This document shows positions 34,605 to 45,972 of a stretch of 64,000 nt of DNA, in pieces. The notes beneath the pieces were generated by a model that saw nothing but the letters and a program-made list of their open reading frames with translations, had not been told where the DNA came from and searched no databases. How positions within the stretch are numbered: position 1 is the stretch's first letter; every line of letters begins with the position of its first letter. Made by a program: the position numbers and the translations under genes. This DNA is from Urechis unicinctus (taxonomy: Eukaryota; Annelida; Polychaeta; Xenopneusta; Urechidae), in NCBI GenBank assembly GCA_034190875.2, contig CM067356.1:17910706-17974705 (forward strand), written 5' to 3'.

Positions 34605-34893
34605 AGGTGATATCGCGACGGTGATGGATGAGGATGATTGTGATGCTTGGACAGCTCCCATTAAGTGTCAGAGTACAAACCTGTTGCCCAGACCGGGCTG
34701 CGAAACCCACGCCGCTGGGACGAAGGTCCAGCACGGTACTATTGAGCTGCCGGGTCGGGTGCATCCTCTTTCAAAGGTGGGACCGCCATTGAACGTGATC
34801 GTCCGAGTCACGGAGAGCCAGTCAGGTTTTCACACCTTGGTATCGAACCCACAACCTGTGGGTCGCAGTTTACTCACTACGCCACGGGAACCG
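34605..34893 (-). mobile_element. tRNA-derived SINE
   Basis: On the minus strand from 34893 a pol III-type head is visible: an A-box-like TGGCGTAGTGAG and, 30 bases on, a B-box-like GGTTCGATACC. A tRNA-unrelated body follows, and the element ends near a CATCATCCTCATCCATCACC simple tract. Repeat units of the same minisatellite (CTGAGTGAGTGTTGG) lie on both sides, so the SINE inserted into that array. The A and B boxes are close but not perfect matches to consensus. Confidence 0.7.
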
Positions 34894-34897
34894 ACTG

Positions 34898-35282
34898 CGG
34901 ACTGAGTGAGTGTTGGTGGTGTAGTGAGGGGCGAACGGGGAGGCGGACTGAGTGAGTGTTGGTGGTGTAGTGAGGGGGGAAAGGGGAGGCGGACTGAGTG
35001 AGTGTTGGTGGTGTAGTGAGGGGGCGAACGGGGAGGCGGACTGAGTTAGTGTTGGTGGTGTAGTGAGGGGGCGAACTGGGAGGCGGACTGAGTGAGTGTT
35101 GGTGGTGTAGTGAGGGGGCGAACGGGGAGGCGGACTGAGTGAGTGTTGGTGGTGTAGTGAGGGGGCGAACTGGGAGGCGGACTGAGTGAGTGTTGGTGGT
35201 GTAGTGAGGGGGCGAACGGGGAGGCGGACTGAGTGAGTGTTGGTGGTGTAGTGAGGGGCGAACGGGGAGGCGGACTGGGTGA
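34898..35282. repeat. 47-bp minisatellite
   Basis: Eight copies with words GTGAGTGTTGGTGGTGTAGT and GAACGGGGAGGCGGACTGA. Related units occur at 34518-34552 on the far side of the SINE. Confidence 0.93.
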
Positions 35283-35735
35283 GAAAGGGTCACTTTTTCG
35301 GCTGGAAGATGTACGCGACAAACAGTGCCATAAAGTCATGCAATCGATTGATGAACATTCAACTATTTACAAAGTTGATCGACTGTTTGCGCAATGCGAT
35401 GCCTATACGACTATTGAATGGTAGCCATTTTCCCATGCAGCCTTCTAAAATGTTATCATTACAGCGAAAAATATTGAGCTTGCTGTCAGTACGCGATCAA
35501 TTATTGCCTTCGATTCCCTGAAAAGGCAAACCAAGCCCTCAGTTTATGCATAGCAACAGAGCTATTGCAAATTGTGATATGTGAGATCTTTGTCACTAGA
35601 AATTTCCAGTATTAAAGACATTAGCTGCCGATGTTTACATTTCGCTATCCCTCGACAACCGTGCTGCAGCTTACACAACTCAGCTCCAGCACCTTTGACT
35701 GACGCAGACACAAACCTCCGTATACAGGTATGCAT
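35283..35735. other. No gene seen
   Basis: Unique sequence with short overlapping open frames (35233-35521) that begin inside the minisatellite. Nothing was recognised. Confidence 0.4.
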
Positions 35736-35793
35736 ATATATATATAGATATATATATAGGAGAGATAGAGAGAGAGATATAGAGAGAGGATAT

Positions 35794-35850
<57 letters not shown>

Positions 35851-35860
35851 GAGAGATCTC

Positions 35861-35922
<62 letters not shown>

Positions 35923-36114
35923 GAGAGAAAAGAGAGGGGGGGGAGAGAGAGAGAGAGGGAGAGAGAGAGAGAAGAGAGAGACAGAGAGAGAGAGAGAGGA
36001 GAATAGAGGGATTATCTAGAGAGTAGGAGAGAGAGACATATATAGAGAGTAGAGAGAAGAGAGATATCTCTATATATATATATATATAGATATATAGATA
36101 TATCTATATATATA

Positions 36115-36187
<73 letters not shown>

Positions 36188-36212
36188 ATATATATATATA
36201 TATATTCTTTTA
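35736..36212. repeat. (GA)n/(TA)n low-complexity tract
   Basis: GAGAGA, GATAGA and TATATA simple sequence, including a pure TA run of about 70 bases around 36118-36184. Confidence 0.95.
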
Positions 36213-37200
36213 CCCCCCTATTTCCTATTCACAGTGTGTCATCGGGTATTATGTTAATTACAAACTTCTTAAATTATGCACATCAAGGGGAAGACAGAGC
36301 AGCGCATAATTCCAGCAACGCAACACGAACCAAGTACAATGTGCGCCACATTACAGGCTCTATTAACAGCAAAACAGTTGGCACTCCTCCCTAATATATG
36401 TTACTAATATCTGACATAGAGCCACGGGAGACTGGCGGACCCTCTCACCGACGCATCTGTAACAGCTGTCACTTCAGACAGAGAACCACACGTGACTGAG
36501 AGACCCTCATACCAACTGATCTGTAACAGCTGTCACAAATAGCTGGCAGAGAACCACGTGAAATTGATGGACCCTCACACCGACTTATCAGTGAGTTGAG
36601 CATCCTCTCATGATTTAAGTCCCCGGATTGAAATCTGTCTTGCTGTCCGATATCCAGCGTTACTATGGTGATTCGTTACCTAGATCTTGTGATTTGAACC
36701 ATCGATATTCTGGACATTGCTAAAGCTGAGCCGAGTATTCCACTAGCGAGTATTCCACACGAAGCTTGTCACGTGACGTACATCATCAGACAGGTGCGCT
36801 GAAGTGGATCAGGGGTTCACCGTGAAGCTTGTTATGCGAGGCTGTTTACGCTGACGACAACGACACACATACAGCTGGTCTGTCAATGTATTGTCAAGTT
36901 CCATTCAAAATAAGTTCTACCTTCATGACTGAAATAAAGCTTTTGTGGTGGATCATTTGTGTCCAAAGAGTCTGCGCAACCCCAACAAGTAGTGGCCAGT
37001 ATCTCGTATCTAGTGTCTAGTGGGTACACGTAAGGAGGGTGTGACGGGCACCTCTCAAGCCAGTCAGCTTACGACCTGCTGTTTCTATAGCGACTTTCCC
37101 TGAAGCTTATCAACCCGATCGCCGAGCCGCAGACTAGCGTTTCTCTTTGAAGCATATTTCACTCTCTATTTTGAGCTGTTGGTCTAATGTGCACTACCAA
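36213..37200. other. No gene seen
   Basis: Unique sequence. Three diverged, spaced copies of an AGAGAACCACGTGA...CTGTAACAGCTGTCAC-type segment occur at about 36420-36590. No coding region supported. Confidence 0.45.
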
Positions 37201-37204
37201 GCTA

Positions 37205-37652
37205 CGAAGAATGAACTTTCTGAGAGCAGGTCGCATGCTGAGAAAATTAGCATCGGAGGGCAGGTCGCATGCTGAGAAGACTAGCCTCTGAGAGCAGGTC
37301 GCATACTGAGAAGATTGGCCTCTCTGAGAGCAGGTCGCATGCTGAGAAGATTGGCCTCTGAGAGCAGGTCGCATGCTGAGAAGATTAGCATCGGAGGGCA
37401 GGTCGCATGCTGAGAAGACTAGCCTCTGAGAGCAGGTCGCATACTGAGAAGATTGGCCTCTCTGAGAGCAGGTCGCATGCTGAGAAGATTGGCCTCTGAG
37501 AGCAGGTCGCATGCTGAGAAGATTGGCCTCTCTGAGAGCAGGTCGCATCCTGAGAAGATTGGCCTCTCTGAGAGCAGGTCGCATGCTGAGAAGATTGGCC
37601 TCTGAGAGCAGGTCGCATGCTGAGAAGACTGGCCTCTCTGAGAGCAGGTCGC
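37205..37652. repeat. 36-38-bp minisatellite
   Basis: About twelve copies with words GAGAGCAGGTCGCATGCTGA and GAAGATTGGCCTCTCT. The minus-strand open frames over it (up to 168 codons) are repeat-made. Confidence 0.93.
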
Positions 37653-38530
37653 TCTTTTTGGGCAATGTACGCGACTAAAATTAACGGCCACTATTTCATT
37701 CAGTACACAGTCAAAGTAGACCGATATATTAATATATACATTGCCATGTATCTCCTTGTAATTACCGGCGGATCAGGGCCAATTTATGAATGCTTCCAAC
37801 TGGCAGCATATAAAAATCGAATGACTGTCGCTACGGCAGCTAGCGGCTACGGCAGCTAGCGGCTACGGCAGCTAGCGGCTACGGTACCTAATGAGGTGCC
37901 GTAATGGTTATGTCAAAGAAGAAGACCCAAACAGTTATAAATGTGATATATTAGCATGAAATAATGTAACGCTCATTCCAGATTAATTTTGAGAAAATTA
38001 AACGATGTTCCGGTCGTTCGATATCGCGAAAACAATTCAGCTTTAAGTCCGCCGCGCCAGATTAGCTACTAGGCTATAGTAAATTTATAAAAATACTTCC
38101 CCCATAATTTTTTTCCATGGAGGTATTATATGTATTATGTATGTATCTTCATGAAAATTGACTACATGATTTCGATTCTTATGTAATCCTACGTTGAAAT
38201 ATGAACAGTGCTGTCGATCTGTGACGAACTTCACAGATGTGTGCCGTTGTTAACCCTTGTTTATCAGTTTGTATTCATAGCGAAATCTGTTTAAGGCCGT
38301 ATATGGGGGCTTACTGTGGTAGTTCATAGGTTTCTGATATTAGTAATTATTATACAATGGTCAATATATTGTACACATAATGTAGGATCCACACTTGAGC
38401 AAGGGAGGCAAACTTGGGACCCCGGATTTCACCGACAGGTGGCACAGCCAGTGCATGTGGATGTAAGGCCATTGATTGGATTCTGGTTATCTCAGGTATA
38501 CCTACCTGGTATCAATTCATTCAACGAGCG
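37653..38530. other. No gene seen
   Basis: Includes three and a half copies of CTACGGCAGCTAGCGG at 37831-37881. The remainder is AT-rich unique sequence. Confidence 0.4.
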
Positions 38531-38535
38531 CGTTC

Positions 38536-38724
38536 GCCTAGAGATAGAGATATATAGATAGATATAGATAGATATATATAGAGATAGAGAGATAGATATA
38601 GAGAGAGATATAGAGAGATATAGAGATATATATAGAGGAGAGATATAAGAGAGATCTCTCTCTATATCTCTCAGAGAGAGAGATCTCTATCTCTCTCTCT
38701 ATACCCACCCCCATATCTCTCAGA

Positions 38725-38766
<42 letters not shown>

Positions 38767-38965
38767 GAGACAGGAAGAAGGAGATCTAGAGAGATCTAGG
38801 ATAGATCTCTCTGTTCCTTCCTTTCTCCCTGCCTCCCTCTCTATCTCTCTCTCCCTCTCTCTCTGTATCTCTCTCTCTCTTTCTCTCTCTTTCTCTCCCT
38901 CCCTCTCTCTCTCTTCTCTCCCTCTCTCTCTCTCTCTCCTCTCTCTCCCTCTCTCTCTCTCTCTC

Positions 38966-39008
<43 letters not shown>

Positions 39009-39504
39009 CATAGAGATAGAGACTCTCTCTAGAGAGAGAGAGAGTCTCTCCTGCCCCCCCCTCTATCCTCTCTCTCTAGGAAGGGAGAGAGGAAGAAAGA
39101 GAGAGAGACTCTGTCTCCCTCTATCTCTCTCTCTCTACTATCTCTCTATCTATTTCCTCTAGAAAGAAAGATCTCTCTCTCCTACAGATGGATATATATC
39201 TATCTCTATCCCTTCTCTGGCTCTATCTCTTTCTATAGATATCTCTCGAGACTCTCCCCCCTATACCTCTATAGAGAGAGGAGATACATATCTCTCTACA
39301 TATAGCGATAGAGAAAACCCTCTCATCTATATATATATATATATATCATTATATATATATCTATATATAGAGGGATATATATGAGGAGGGATATATATCT
39401 CTATCTATCCATAGAGCATATAAATATATATCGGGACTATATATAATATCCCTATATCTATATATATATATATATATATATAAAATATTTATATACATAT
39501 TTAC

Positions 39505-39541
<37 letters not shown>

Positions 39542-40398
39542 CAAATATATATATATATTTATATATATATATATATATAGATATATATACATGTATACAT
39601 ATTTATATATATATATACGTATATATATATATATATATATTTATATATGTATATATGGATATATATCTATATATATATATAGTAGGGATGACATATGTAT
39701 ATATCTATATATAGAGAGATAGAGATAGATAGAGAGGAGTAGAGAGACGTAGATATGTATATAGATGTATATATAGATATATGATAGATGAGAGATATCA
39801 TATATATAGAGAGATATATGCACAAGAGAGATATATATATATATAGATAGAGAGAGATATATGATAGTATGCTATAGATAGAGAGAGATGAGTATCCTAT
39901 ATACATATATCTCCTATGAGATATACGCTAGACAGAGAGAGGTATACATAGATATATATATTAGACATATATACATATATAGAGAGATAAGAGGAGAGAG
40001 AGGGATAGGAGGCATATATACAGATAGAGAGGACACATATAGAGAATATAGATAGAGAGAAGGCTCCAGAGATATATCTCGAGGAAGATAGACATAGACT
40101 ATATTTCTATATAGATGTACATCTAGAGGAGACAGATATAGAGAGACAGAGAGAGAGAGAAACTACACACACTCTCATATATCTCTCTAGAGACAGAGAT
40201 AGAGATAACATAAACAGAGGCATAGATAGAGCGATAGATATATAAAGAGATAGATAGATTATTTAGATATTTATAAATATATATATAGAGAGATATATAT
40301 ATATCTATCTATATATCTCTTCTCTCTATATATATAGATATATATATATAGACTATATATATATATATCTCTATCTATATATATATATATATATATAC

Positions 40399-40433
<35 letters not shown>

Positions 40434-40465
40434 CTCTCTTCTTTCTTCTCTCTCTCTCTCTTTCT
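38536..40465. repeat. ~1.9-kb GA/CT/TA low-complexity block
   Basis: Long purine tracts, pyrimidine tracts and TATATA runs alternate. Several are mutually complementary (GAGAGATATAGAGAG against CTCTCTATATCTCTC). It is likely to form hairpins and to be poorly assembled. Confidence 0.95.
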
Positions 40466-40609
40466 GGTCTCCCATTCCCCGAACTACAAATCCTGGCTAC
40501 GGGCCTGAATGCCTGAGTGCGAATTCTCACTTCGCTCTGGTGTCGTACTGACTTGGGGCCGTAGTGGTTAAGGGGCCGTATCGACCGGCTACCTAAAAAT
40601 CAGATAGCA

Positions 40610-41100
40610 TAGCGACGTCCAACGCTATCTACTGTGTGAATGCTCGCCATAGTGACGTCCAACATTATCGCCCCTTTTGTGTGAATGCTCGCCATAGCGA
40701 CGTCCAACATTATCGCCCCTACTGTGTGAATGCTCGCCATAGCGACGTCCCACATTATCGCCCCTTCTGTGTGAATGCTCGCCATAGCGACGTCCAACAT
40801 TGTCGTCCCTACTGTGTGAATGCTCGCCATAGCGACGTCCAACATTATCGCCCCTTCTGTGTGAATGCTCGCCATAGCGACGTCCAACATTATCGCCCCT
40901 TCTGTGTGAATGCTCGCCATAGCGACGTCCAACATTATCACCCATACTGTGTGAATGCTCGCCATAGGCATGACTAAACGAACCATCCCTACTGTGTGAA
41001 TACTCGCCATAGGGATGACTAACCGTACCGTCCCTACTGTGTGAATACTAGCCATAGGGATGACTAACCGTACAGCCCCTACTGTGTGATGACCCACGGT
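40610..41100. repeat. 45-bp minisatellite
   Basis: Seven regular copies (GTGTGAATGCTCGCCATAGC, GACGTCCAACATTATCG), then about three diverged ones in which GACGTCC is replaced by GATGACTAACCGTACCG. The period of 45 keeps three frames open (up to 165 codons on the minus strand), but this is not a gene. Confidence 0.93.
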
Positions 41101-41670
41101 ACCGCCTCTCTGTGAATGTCTTGGTTTAGCGACGTCCCACTATACATACGGCTTTAATCCACGACAAACTGGAGATATCGCGAACTGCCTTCATATCATC
41201 AAACTGAACTACATCATAACGGTCTGGTCCAAGTGGGACTCCTGAGTGTGAGTCAGTTCATTCGATGTCAGGTTTTCTTAATTTGTATGGAGGTGTTCCT
41301 CTTGAATGAAAATAAAGCTTTGTTGTTAAGTAGGAAACTAACTGCCTGACGCCTTATCGTACTTTCGGATCTCATTTATTTCAGTTATCACGAGGCTGGG
41401 GTGAAATGAACAAGCTTGAATGAGTCGGCGTCGATAAGGAAAGAATAAATAGAACATCTCGAACATGACAGATTACTTCTTTGACGTCATAGCGGAACTG
41501 GACTTAAGTTATGCAAAAAGGTAATAAGAAAGTTGAGTTTGTCTGTTGGTGTGTCTGATGGCAAGACGATGTAACTCGTTAGATAAGGTGGAGCTCACCA
41601 GTCTACAGGTGTACTTTCCAATAGACGGGTCCATTCGTCCATTTCCACATCCTCACTTGACAAATTGACT
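41101..41670. other. Upstream flank of the small orphan gene
   Basis: No gene recognised. A solitary AATAAA (AAAATAAAGC) lies at about 41311. Confidence 0.35.
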
Positions 41671-41672
41671 CA

Positions 41673-41738
41673 TATAAATATGGACCAAACATCCTTTTCA
41701 TCATCGTGGACCGTCTGTATCTCCGAGCCCCATTTCAG
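41673..41738 (+). promoter_or_regulatory. TATA promoter and untranslated exon of the orphan gene
   Basis: TATAAATA at 41673-41680 is followed about 27 bases later by TTCATCATCG, a plausible start. The exon ends in CATTTCAG at 41738 before GTAGGTTC. An excellent acceptor with a branch-like CTATAAC and CTTCCAG ends at 41933, giving a 195-base intron in the 5' UTR. Confidence 0.55.
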
Positions 41739-42013
41739 GTAGGTTCTGTTTCCATAACGCGGACGGACTGGTTGTATCCTGGGTCTTTTCGATCATTTCC
41801 CAACCTTTCACTAAGTAAACTGCTCGAAGAGGTGTTCCTGGCAGACGTGGCGGAGGGACCACATCTCATCAATGTCCCTACCTCGAAAAAAGCTATCACA
41901 CACCACCCTACTTCTATAACCAACTCCTTCCAGGTGAGATCTCATCAGGAGAAAGTTCGCGAGCTGTGACCAAGTGAATTCAGTGAAATCTAGGGAGCGT
42001 CATAGACAGTACG

Positions 42014-42412
42014 ATGGCCGGGTACACGCAGTCGGTGGAAATCAAGAGTTACGCGGAGGAGTCTCGTTACGTTCTCATCATCAGTGGTGCGGCCAGAAGT
42101 CTCCTCATTCTAGCTCCCCATATCCCTCTCCGTAAAGACCTTGACCTCATGGGCGTCATCAAGACAGCTCAGACCGGATACATGCCACAGCAATATTACG
42201 ACGAACTCGGCTCCAACATCCGTAACTTCGCCAACAACTACGTCAGGTTAATGCATATCACGAAACGCTCTCATTCCGAAGAAACTCTCGTCTTCTCGCG
42301 AGAACAGCTCTCCGATATAATGCTGAGTAAGGGCTGGACGCTGATTGGTTTCTCGTCGCATCCGGGACCCACCGTAACTGGCATGGCGATCTGTGAACGA
42401 TGGATGAAATAA
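42014..42412 (+). CDS. Orphan protein, 132 residues
   Basis: An intact ATG-to-TAA frame begins MAGYTQSVEIKSYAEESRYV and ends GMAICERWMK. It has no signal peptide and one cysteine, with a mixed alpha/beta-like pattern (hydrophobic YVLIISGAARSLLILAP, then charged stretches) and a Gly/Pro-rich segment, IGFSSHPGPTVTG. Codon choice favours C/G at third positions, unlike the repeat-made frames around it. A TATA promoter and a spliced 5' UTR sit at the right distance upstream. No family was recognised. ATTAAA near 42900 could be a weak polyadenylation signal. Confidence 0.6.
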   Translation: MAGYTQSVEIKSYAEESRYVLIISGAARSLLILAPHIPLRKDLDLMGVIKTAQTGYMPQQYYDELGSNIRNFANNYVRLMHITKRSHSEETLVFSREQLSDIMLSKGWTLIGFSSHPGPTVTGMAICERWMK

Positions 42413-43978
42413 TGTTGTGTTGTCTTGTCTGCGTTATGATGAATCACCGCAATGTTAATTTCCATTTCTATTAACAACCAATACAAGCCAACAGAAACAT
42501 GTGAATCAGGCGAGGTAGCAATTCGACAGTCATACACCGACGGAGGGCTCAGAGCACCAGAAAAAGGATAATCCAAGTTGAGTATGTCTATTGGTGAATA
42601 GCACAACCAGGTGTCGGTACTCCACATCCGGCGCGTTATGATGGCAACTTGTCGGACATCAATCAGCCCAACAAACGTTATGATCATGATTGTAAAAGGA
42701 CGTAAAACTATGTTTACTTGTGCGAGTATCCGCCGAGTATGACCGAATACAGAGTTGCCTTTAGACCAGTTTCCGTTGTACCCTGCTGTACGTGGATGGT
42801 GCCTGGACAGAGTTCAACAACACATGTTTGATTTGTGCATATTGCATTTAATTGCCTCGAATTTCTTTGCGATTTTCTATCAGAATGTTAGTTGTGATAA
42901 TTAAAAAAAATTCTATGAAAGATTTACCACTTTCATTTTCATGATAATCTACCATTGATAGCATCAGCAAGACTTCTTGGCACATGGCGTTGTTTTGGAG
43001 TTTACCATTGACCTAGATCACGGCTGTAATATGATGTCAGAATGTTATATATAGTACAATGGTTCAATTAATTACACAGTCATATAAATCAACTGGCAGT
43101 GTCGCCATCTGTGACAAAGAAAACCCCCTATTTCTGACACACCATGTGGTTCTGTATCTCATTCCCGGCAAATAATGAAAATCACCATAAAGAACAATCG
43201 TTAAAGCCGCACGTATGTTTCATGTTTTATTGGCAGTTCTTTTACGGTTGACCCCGTGACCCATTTAACCTCCGACCTTGGCCTTGTCTAGACTTTAATC
43301 TGAACGATGTCTTATTGTAGTAGCATCATACGATGATGACATTTATTGGTTGATATACGACAGCTGTAGCCTGTGATTGAGTGCTTATCGGTCCCTCATT
43401 TGACGCGGACATAAGTTCCCGCTATAGACATCATAACGCTCAGGTAGTTTCATAACGTATTTATCGCTATTGGGATTGTCATGTGTTAAATGATTGCTGT
43501 CGCCCAAGAAGACGACAAATTGTTATTATGTTTTGCATTTGTGTTGGCCCCTAACCCAACCCAGATCAGTAACCCAACATTGATAACACCCACGTCATCC
43601 GATAACCCGCAAACCTCGACCTGACACCCACACCGGGCACACCCGTCTTCACTCCCATCCACGACACGACAAATCAGACGTTATCAGGTAAAACGGATGC
43701 AGTCAAACAATCGTTGGTCCGCGTACACAAACGCAGCCAGACATACAGACAGAGACACAGATTCCAACATGTACGTTATGAGAGATTGTTTCATTTCAGA
43801 CTAGACGAGAGACACAGCGTGAAGTGCACACCTGGCTGCACATTACATGCATCCTGCGGGGGTCATTGACCTCAGCGCTCTCCTCTATCAACTCTGCCAG
43901 CCAAAACTGTCTCGCCAGAATCACTCACAAAACGCCCCTGCTGTTTGCGCATGGTCACCCAAGCTCATCTCAGCATAC
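42413..43978. other. Intergenic, no gene seen
   Basis: A 138-codon minus frame at 42271-42687 overlaps the orphan gene antisense and lacks features. The rest is unique, AT-rich sequence. Confidence 0.4.
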
Positions 43979-44117
43979 GGGCGCTTGGGCTTGACCATTA
44001 TGATTATATCATCAAGTTCATATTCAATTGTAACATACCAAAGACTTCTATATGCAGATAAAATACTACAACACGAGAGCTATATGGTAGGGTCATAATG
44101 GTCTAGCCCAAGCGCCC
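43979..44117. mobile_element. Short MITE-like hairpin element
   Basis: 25-base terminal inverted repeats match at 24 of 25 positions. The left begins GGGCGCTTGGGCTTGACC and the right ends GGTCTAGCCCAAGCGCCC, flanking an 89-base centre. No clear target duplication is visible. A related end occurs at 18105-18126. It has no coding capacity, and the superfamily is undetermined. Confidence 0.72.
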
Positions 44118-44862
44118 ATGTGAGCCGCTTACGCCATGTATCATTTCCTCCCCCATTAAACTCCTCCCAAACGACACCTACGCTTTCTGTTCCCGACTCT
44201 CGTCTTTAAATCAGTTCGGTGTTGTCGACTGAAGTCAAGTCGAGCACGCTTTCCGCTGAGAAACCCTCGACTGATGTATGCAAGTGTACCGTGAAACCGA
44301 GAGCACATTGAGTCCAGCCACAGGTTTAGCTTGAGCGAGCCGGCCGCTGGATCGATAGCATCGAGGAAGCCGAGAAAGCAGAAACATTGGGCTGATCCCG
44401 GAGTCTGGAGTGTACGTCAGTGAGTGTGGCGTCCTGACCCGCCATTATTGAATGACCTCTAAATCAGCGTCTGTGAAGGTCGTCACGTGGAATAGCGACT
44501 CGGAGCAGGGCAGAGGAGGCGGTGTGTCGATAAGGTGTGTGTTTGTTTCTTCTCATTGCTATAAACCTCGCACTGCAACGTTCATCGGTATGCCGTGCTA
44601 GCAGTTTGGAGGGGGCTCTCGTTGGCTCGCTAAACAACTGCGTGCTTGTCGGAGGGGGCACTCACACATTCTTGACAATATTGCACTTTTTGCACCGCAA
44701 ACGCTCTCTTCTTCATCGTGTACAGTACTGGACCTTCTCTGAGACATCGTCGTAATAAAAGCTCTGGTTGATTACATATGTTGAACGCTTCCACATCCAT
44801 CATCGTCGCTGCGTTACTTTTATTTCTCGATGGACGTTTAGTCCACATGTTTCACGTCATTC
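44118..44862. other. No gene firmly supported
   Basis: Mixed unique sequence. An AATAAA with GT-rich context lies at 44754-44759 (TCGTAATAAAAGCTCTGG) and may be the 3' end of an unrecognised plus-strand transcript. No coding exon could be identified before it. Confidence 0.35.
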
Positions 44863-44864
44863 CA

Positions 44865-45972
44865 TAAGGTGGCATGGGTGGAGCGTTCGGCAGGGGAGAG
44901 GGCATGGGGTGGAGCGTTCGGCAGGGGCGAGGTGGGGTGGAGCGCTTAAGGTGGGGAAGGGGGCATGGGTCGGAGCGCTTTAGGTGGAGGAAGGGGGCAT
45001 GGGTCAGAGCGCTTTAGGTGGAGGAAGGGGGCATGGGTCGGAACGCTTTAGGTGGGGAAGGGGGCATGGGTCAGAGCGCTTTAGGTGGGGGAAGGGGGCA
45101 TGGGTCAGAGCGCTTTAGGTGGAGGAAGGGGGCATGGGTCAGAGCGCTTTAGGTGGTGGAGGAAGGGTGCATGGGTCGGAGCGCTTTAGGTGGAGGAAGG
45201 GTGCATGGGGGCACTTTAGGTGGGGAAGGGGGCATGGGTCAGAGCGCTTTAGGTGGGGAAGGGGCATGGGTCAGAGCGCTTTAGGTGGGGAAGGGGGCAT
45301 GGGTCAGAGCGCTTTAGGTGGGGAAGGGGGCATGAGTCAGAGCGCTTTAGGTGGGGAAGGGTGCATGGGTCAGAGCGCTTTAGGTGGAGGAAGGGTGCAT
45401 GGGTCAGAGCGCTTTTTAGGTGGGGAAGGGGGCATGGGTCAGAGCGCTTTAGGTGGGGAAGGGGGCATGGGTCAGAGCGCTTTAGGTGGAGGAAGGGGGC
45501 ATGGGTCAGAGCGCTTTAATGGGAGGAAGGGTGCATGAGTCAGAGCGCTTTAGGTGGGGAAGGGGGCATGGGTCAGAGCGCTTTAGGTGGGGAAGGGTGC
45601 ATGAGTCAGAGCGCTTTAGGTGGAGGAAGGGTGCATGAGTCAGAGCGCTATAGGTGGGGAAGGGGGCATGGGTCAGAGCGCTTTAGGTGGAGGAAGGGTG
45701 CATGGGTCAGAGCGCTTTAGGTGGAGGAAGGGTGCATGGGTCAGAGCGCTCTAGGCGGGGAAAGGGGGCATGGGTCAGAGCGCTTTAGGTGGAGGAAGGG
45801 TGCATGGGTCAGAGCGCTTTAGGTCGAGGAAGGGTGCATGAGTCAGAGCGCTTTAGGTGGAGGAAGGGTGCATGGTCAGAGCGCTCTAGGCGGGGGAAGG
45901 GGGCATGGGTCAGAGCGTTTTAGGCGGGCGAGGAAGGGTGCATGGGTCAGAGCGCTTTAGGTGGAGGAAGGG
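44865..45972. repeat. 33-bp G-rich minisatellite, ~33 copies
   Basis: Units read GGGTCAGAGCGCTTTAGGTG, then GGGAAGGGGGCAT. The palindrome AGCGCT is in every unit. Variation is between GGGGAAGGGGG and GGAGGAAGGGTG. G-rich runs could form quadruplexes on the plus strand. Confidence 0.95.

Noticed and set aside
37159..37665. 168-codon minus-strand repetitive frame
   Set aside because: Minisatellite product, with several frames open together and no start context.
40600..41097. 165-codon frame MASIHTEGAIMLDVA repeat
   Set aside because: A 45-bp repeat divisible by three keeps frames open on both strands; no promoter or unique coding sequence.
40610..41100. CRISPR-like array
   Set aside because: Repeats are contiguous, with no unique spacers, and the DNA is eukaryotic; the same holds for the other arrays.
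45119..45538. Gly-rich open frames
   Set aside because: Made by the 33-bp G-rich array; no unique sequence on either side in frame.
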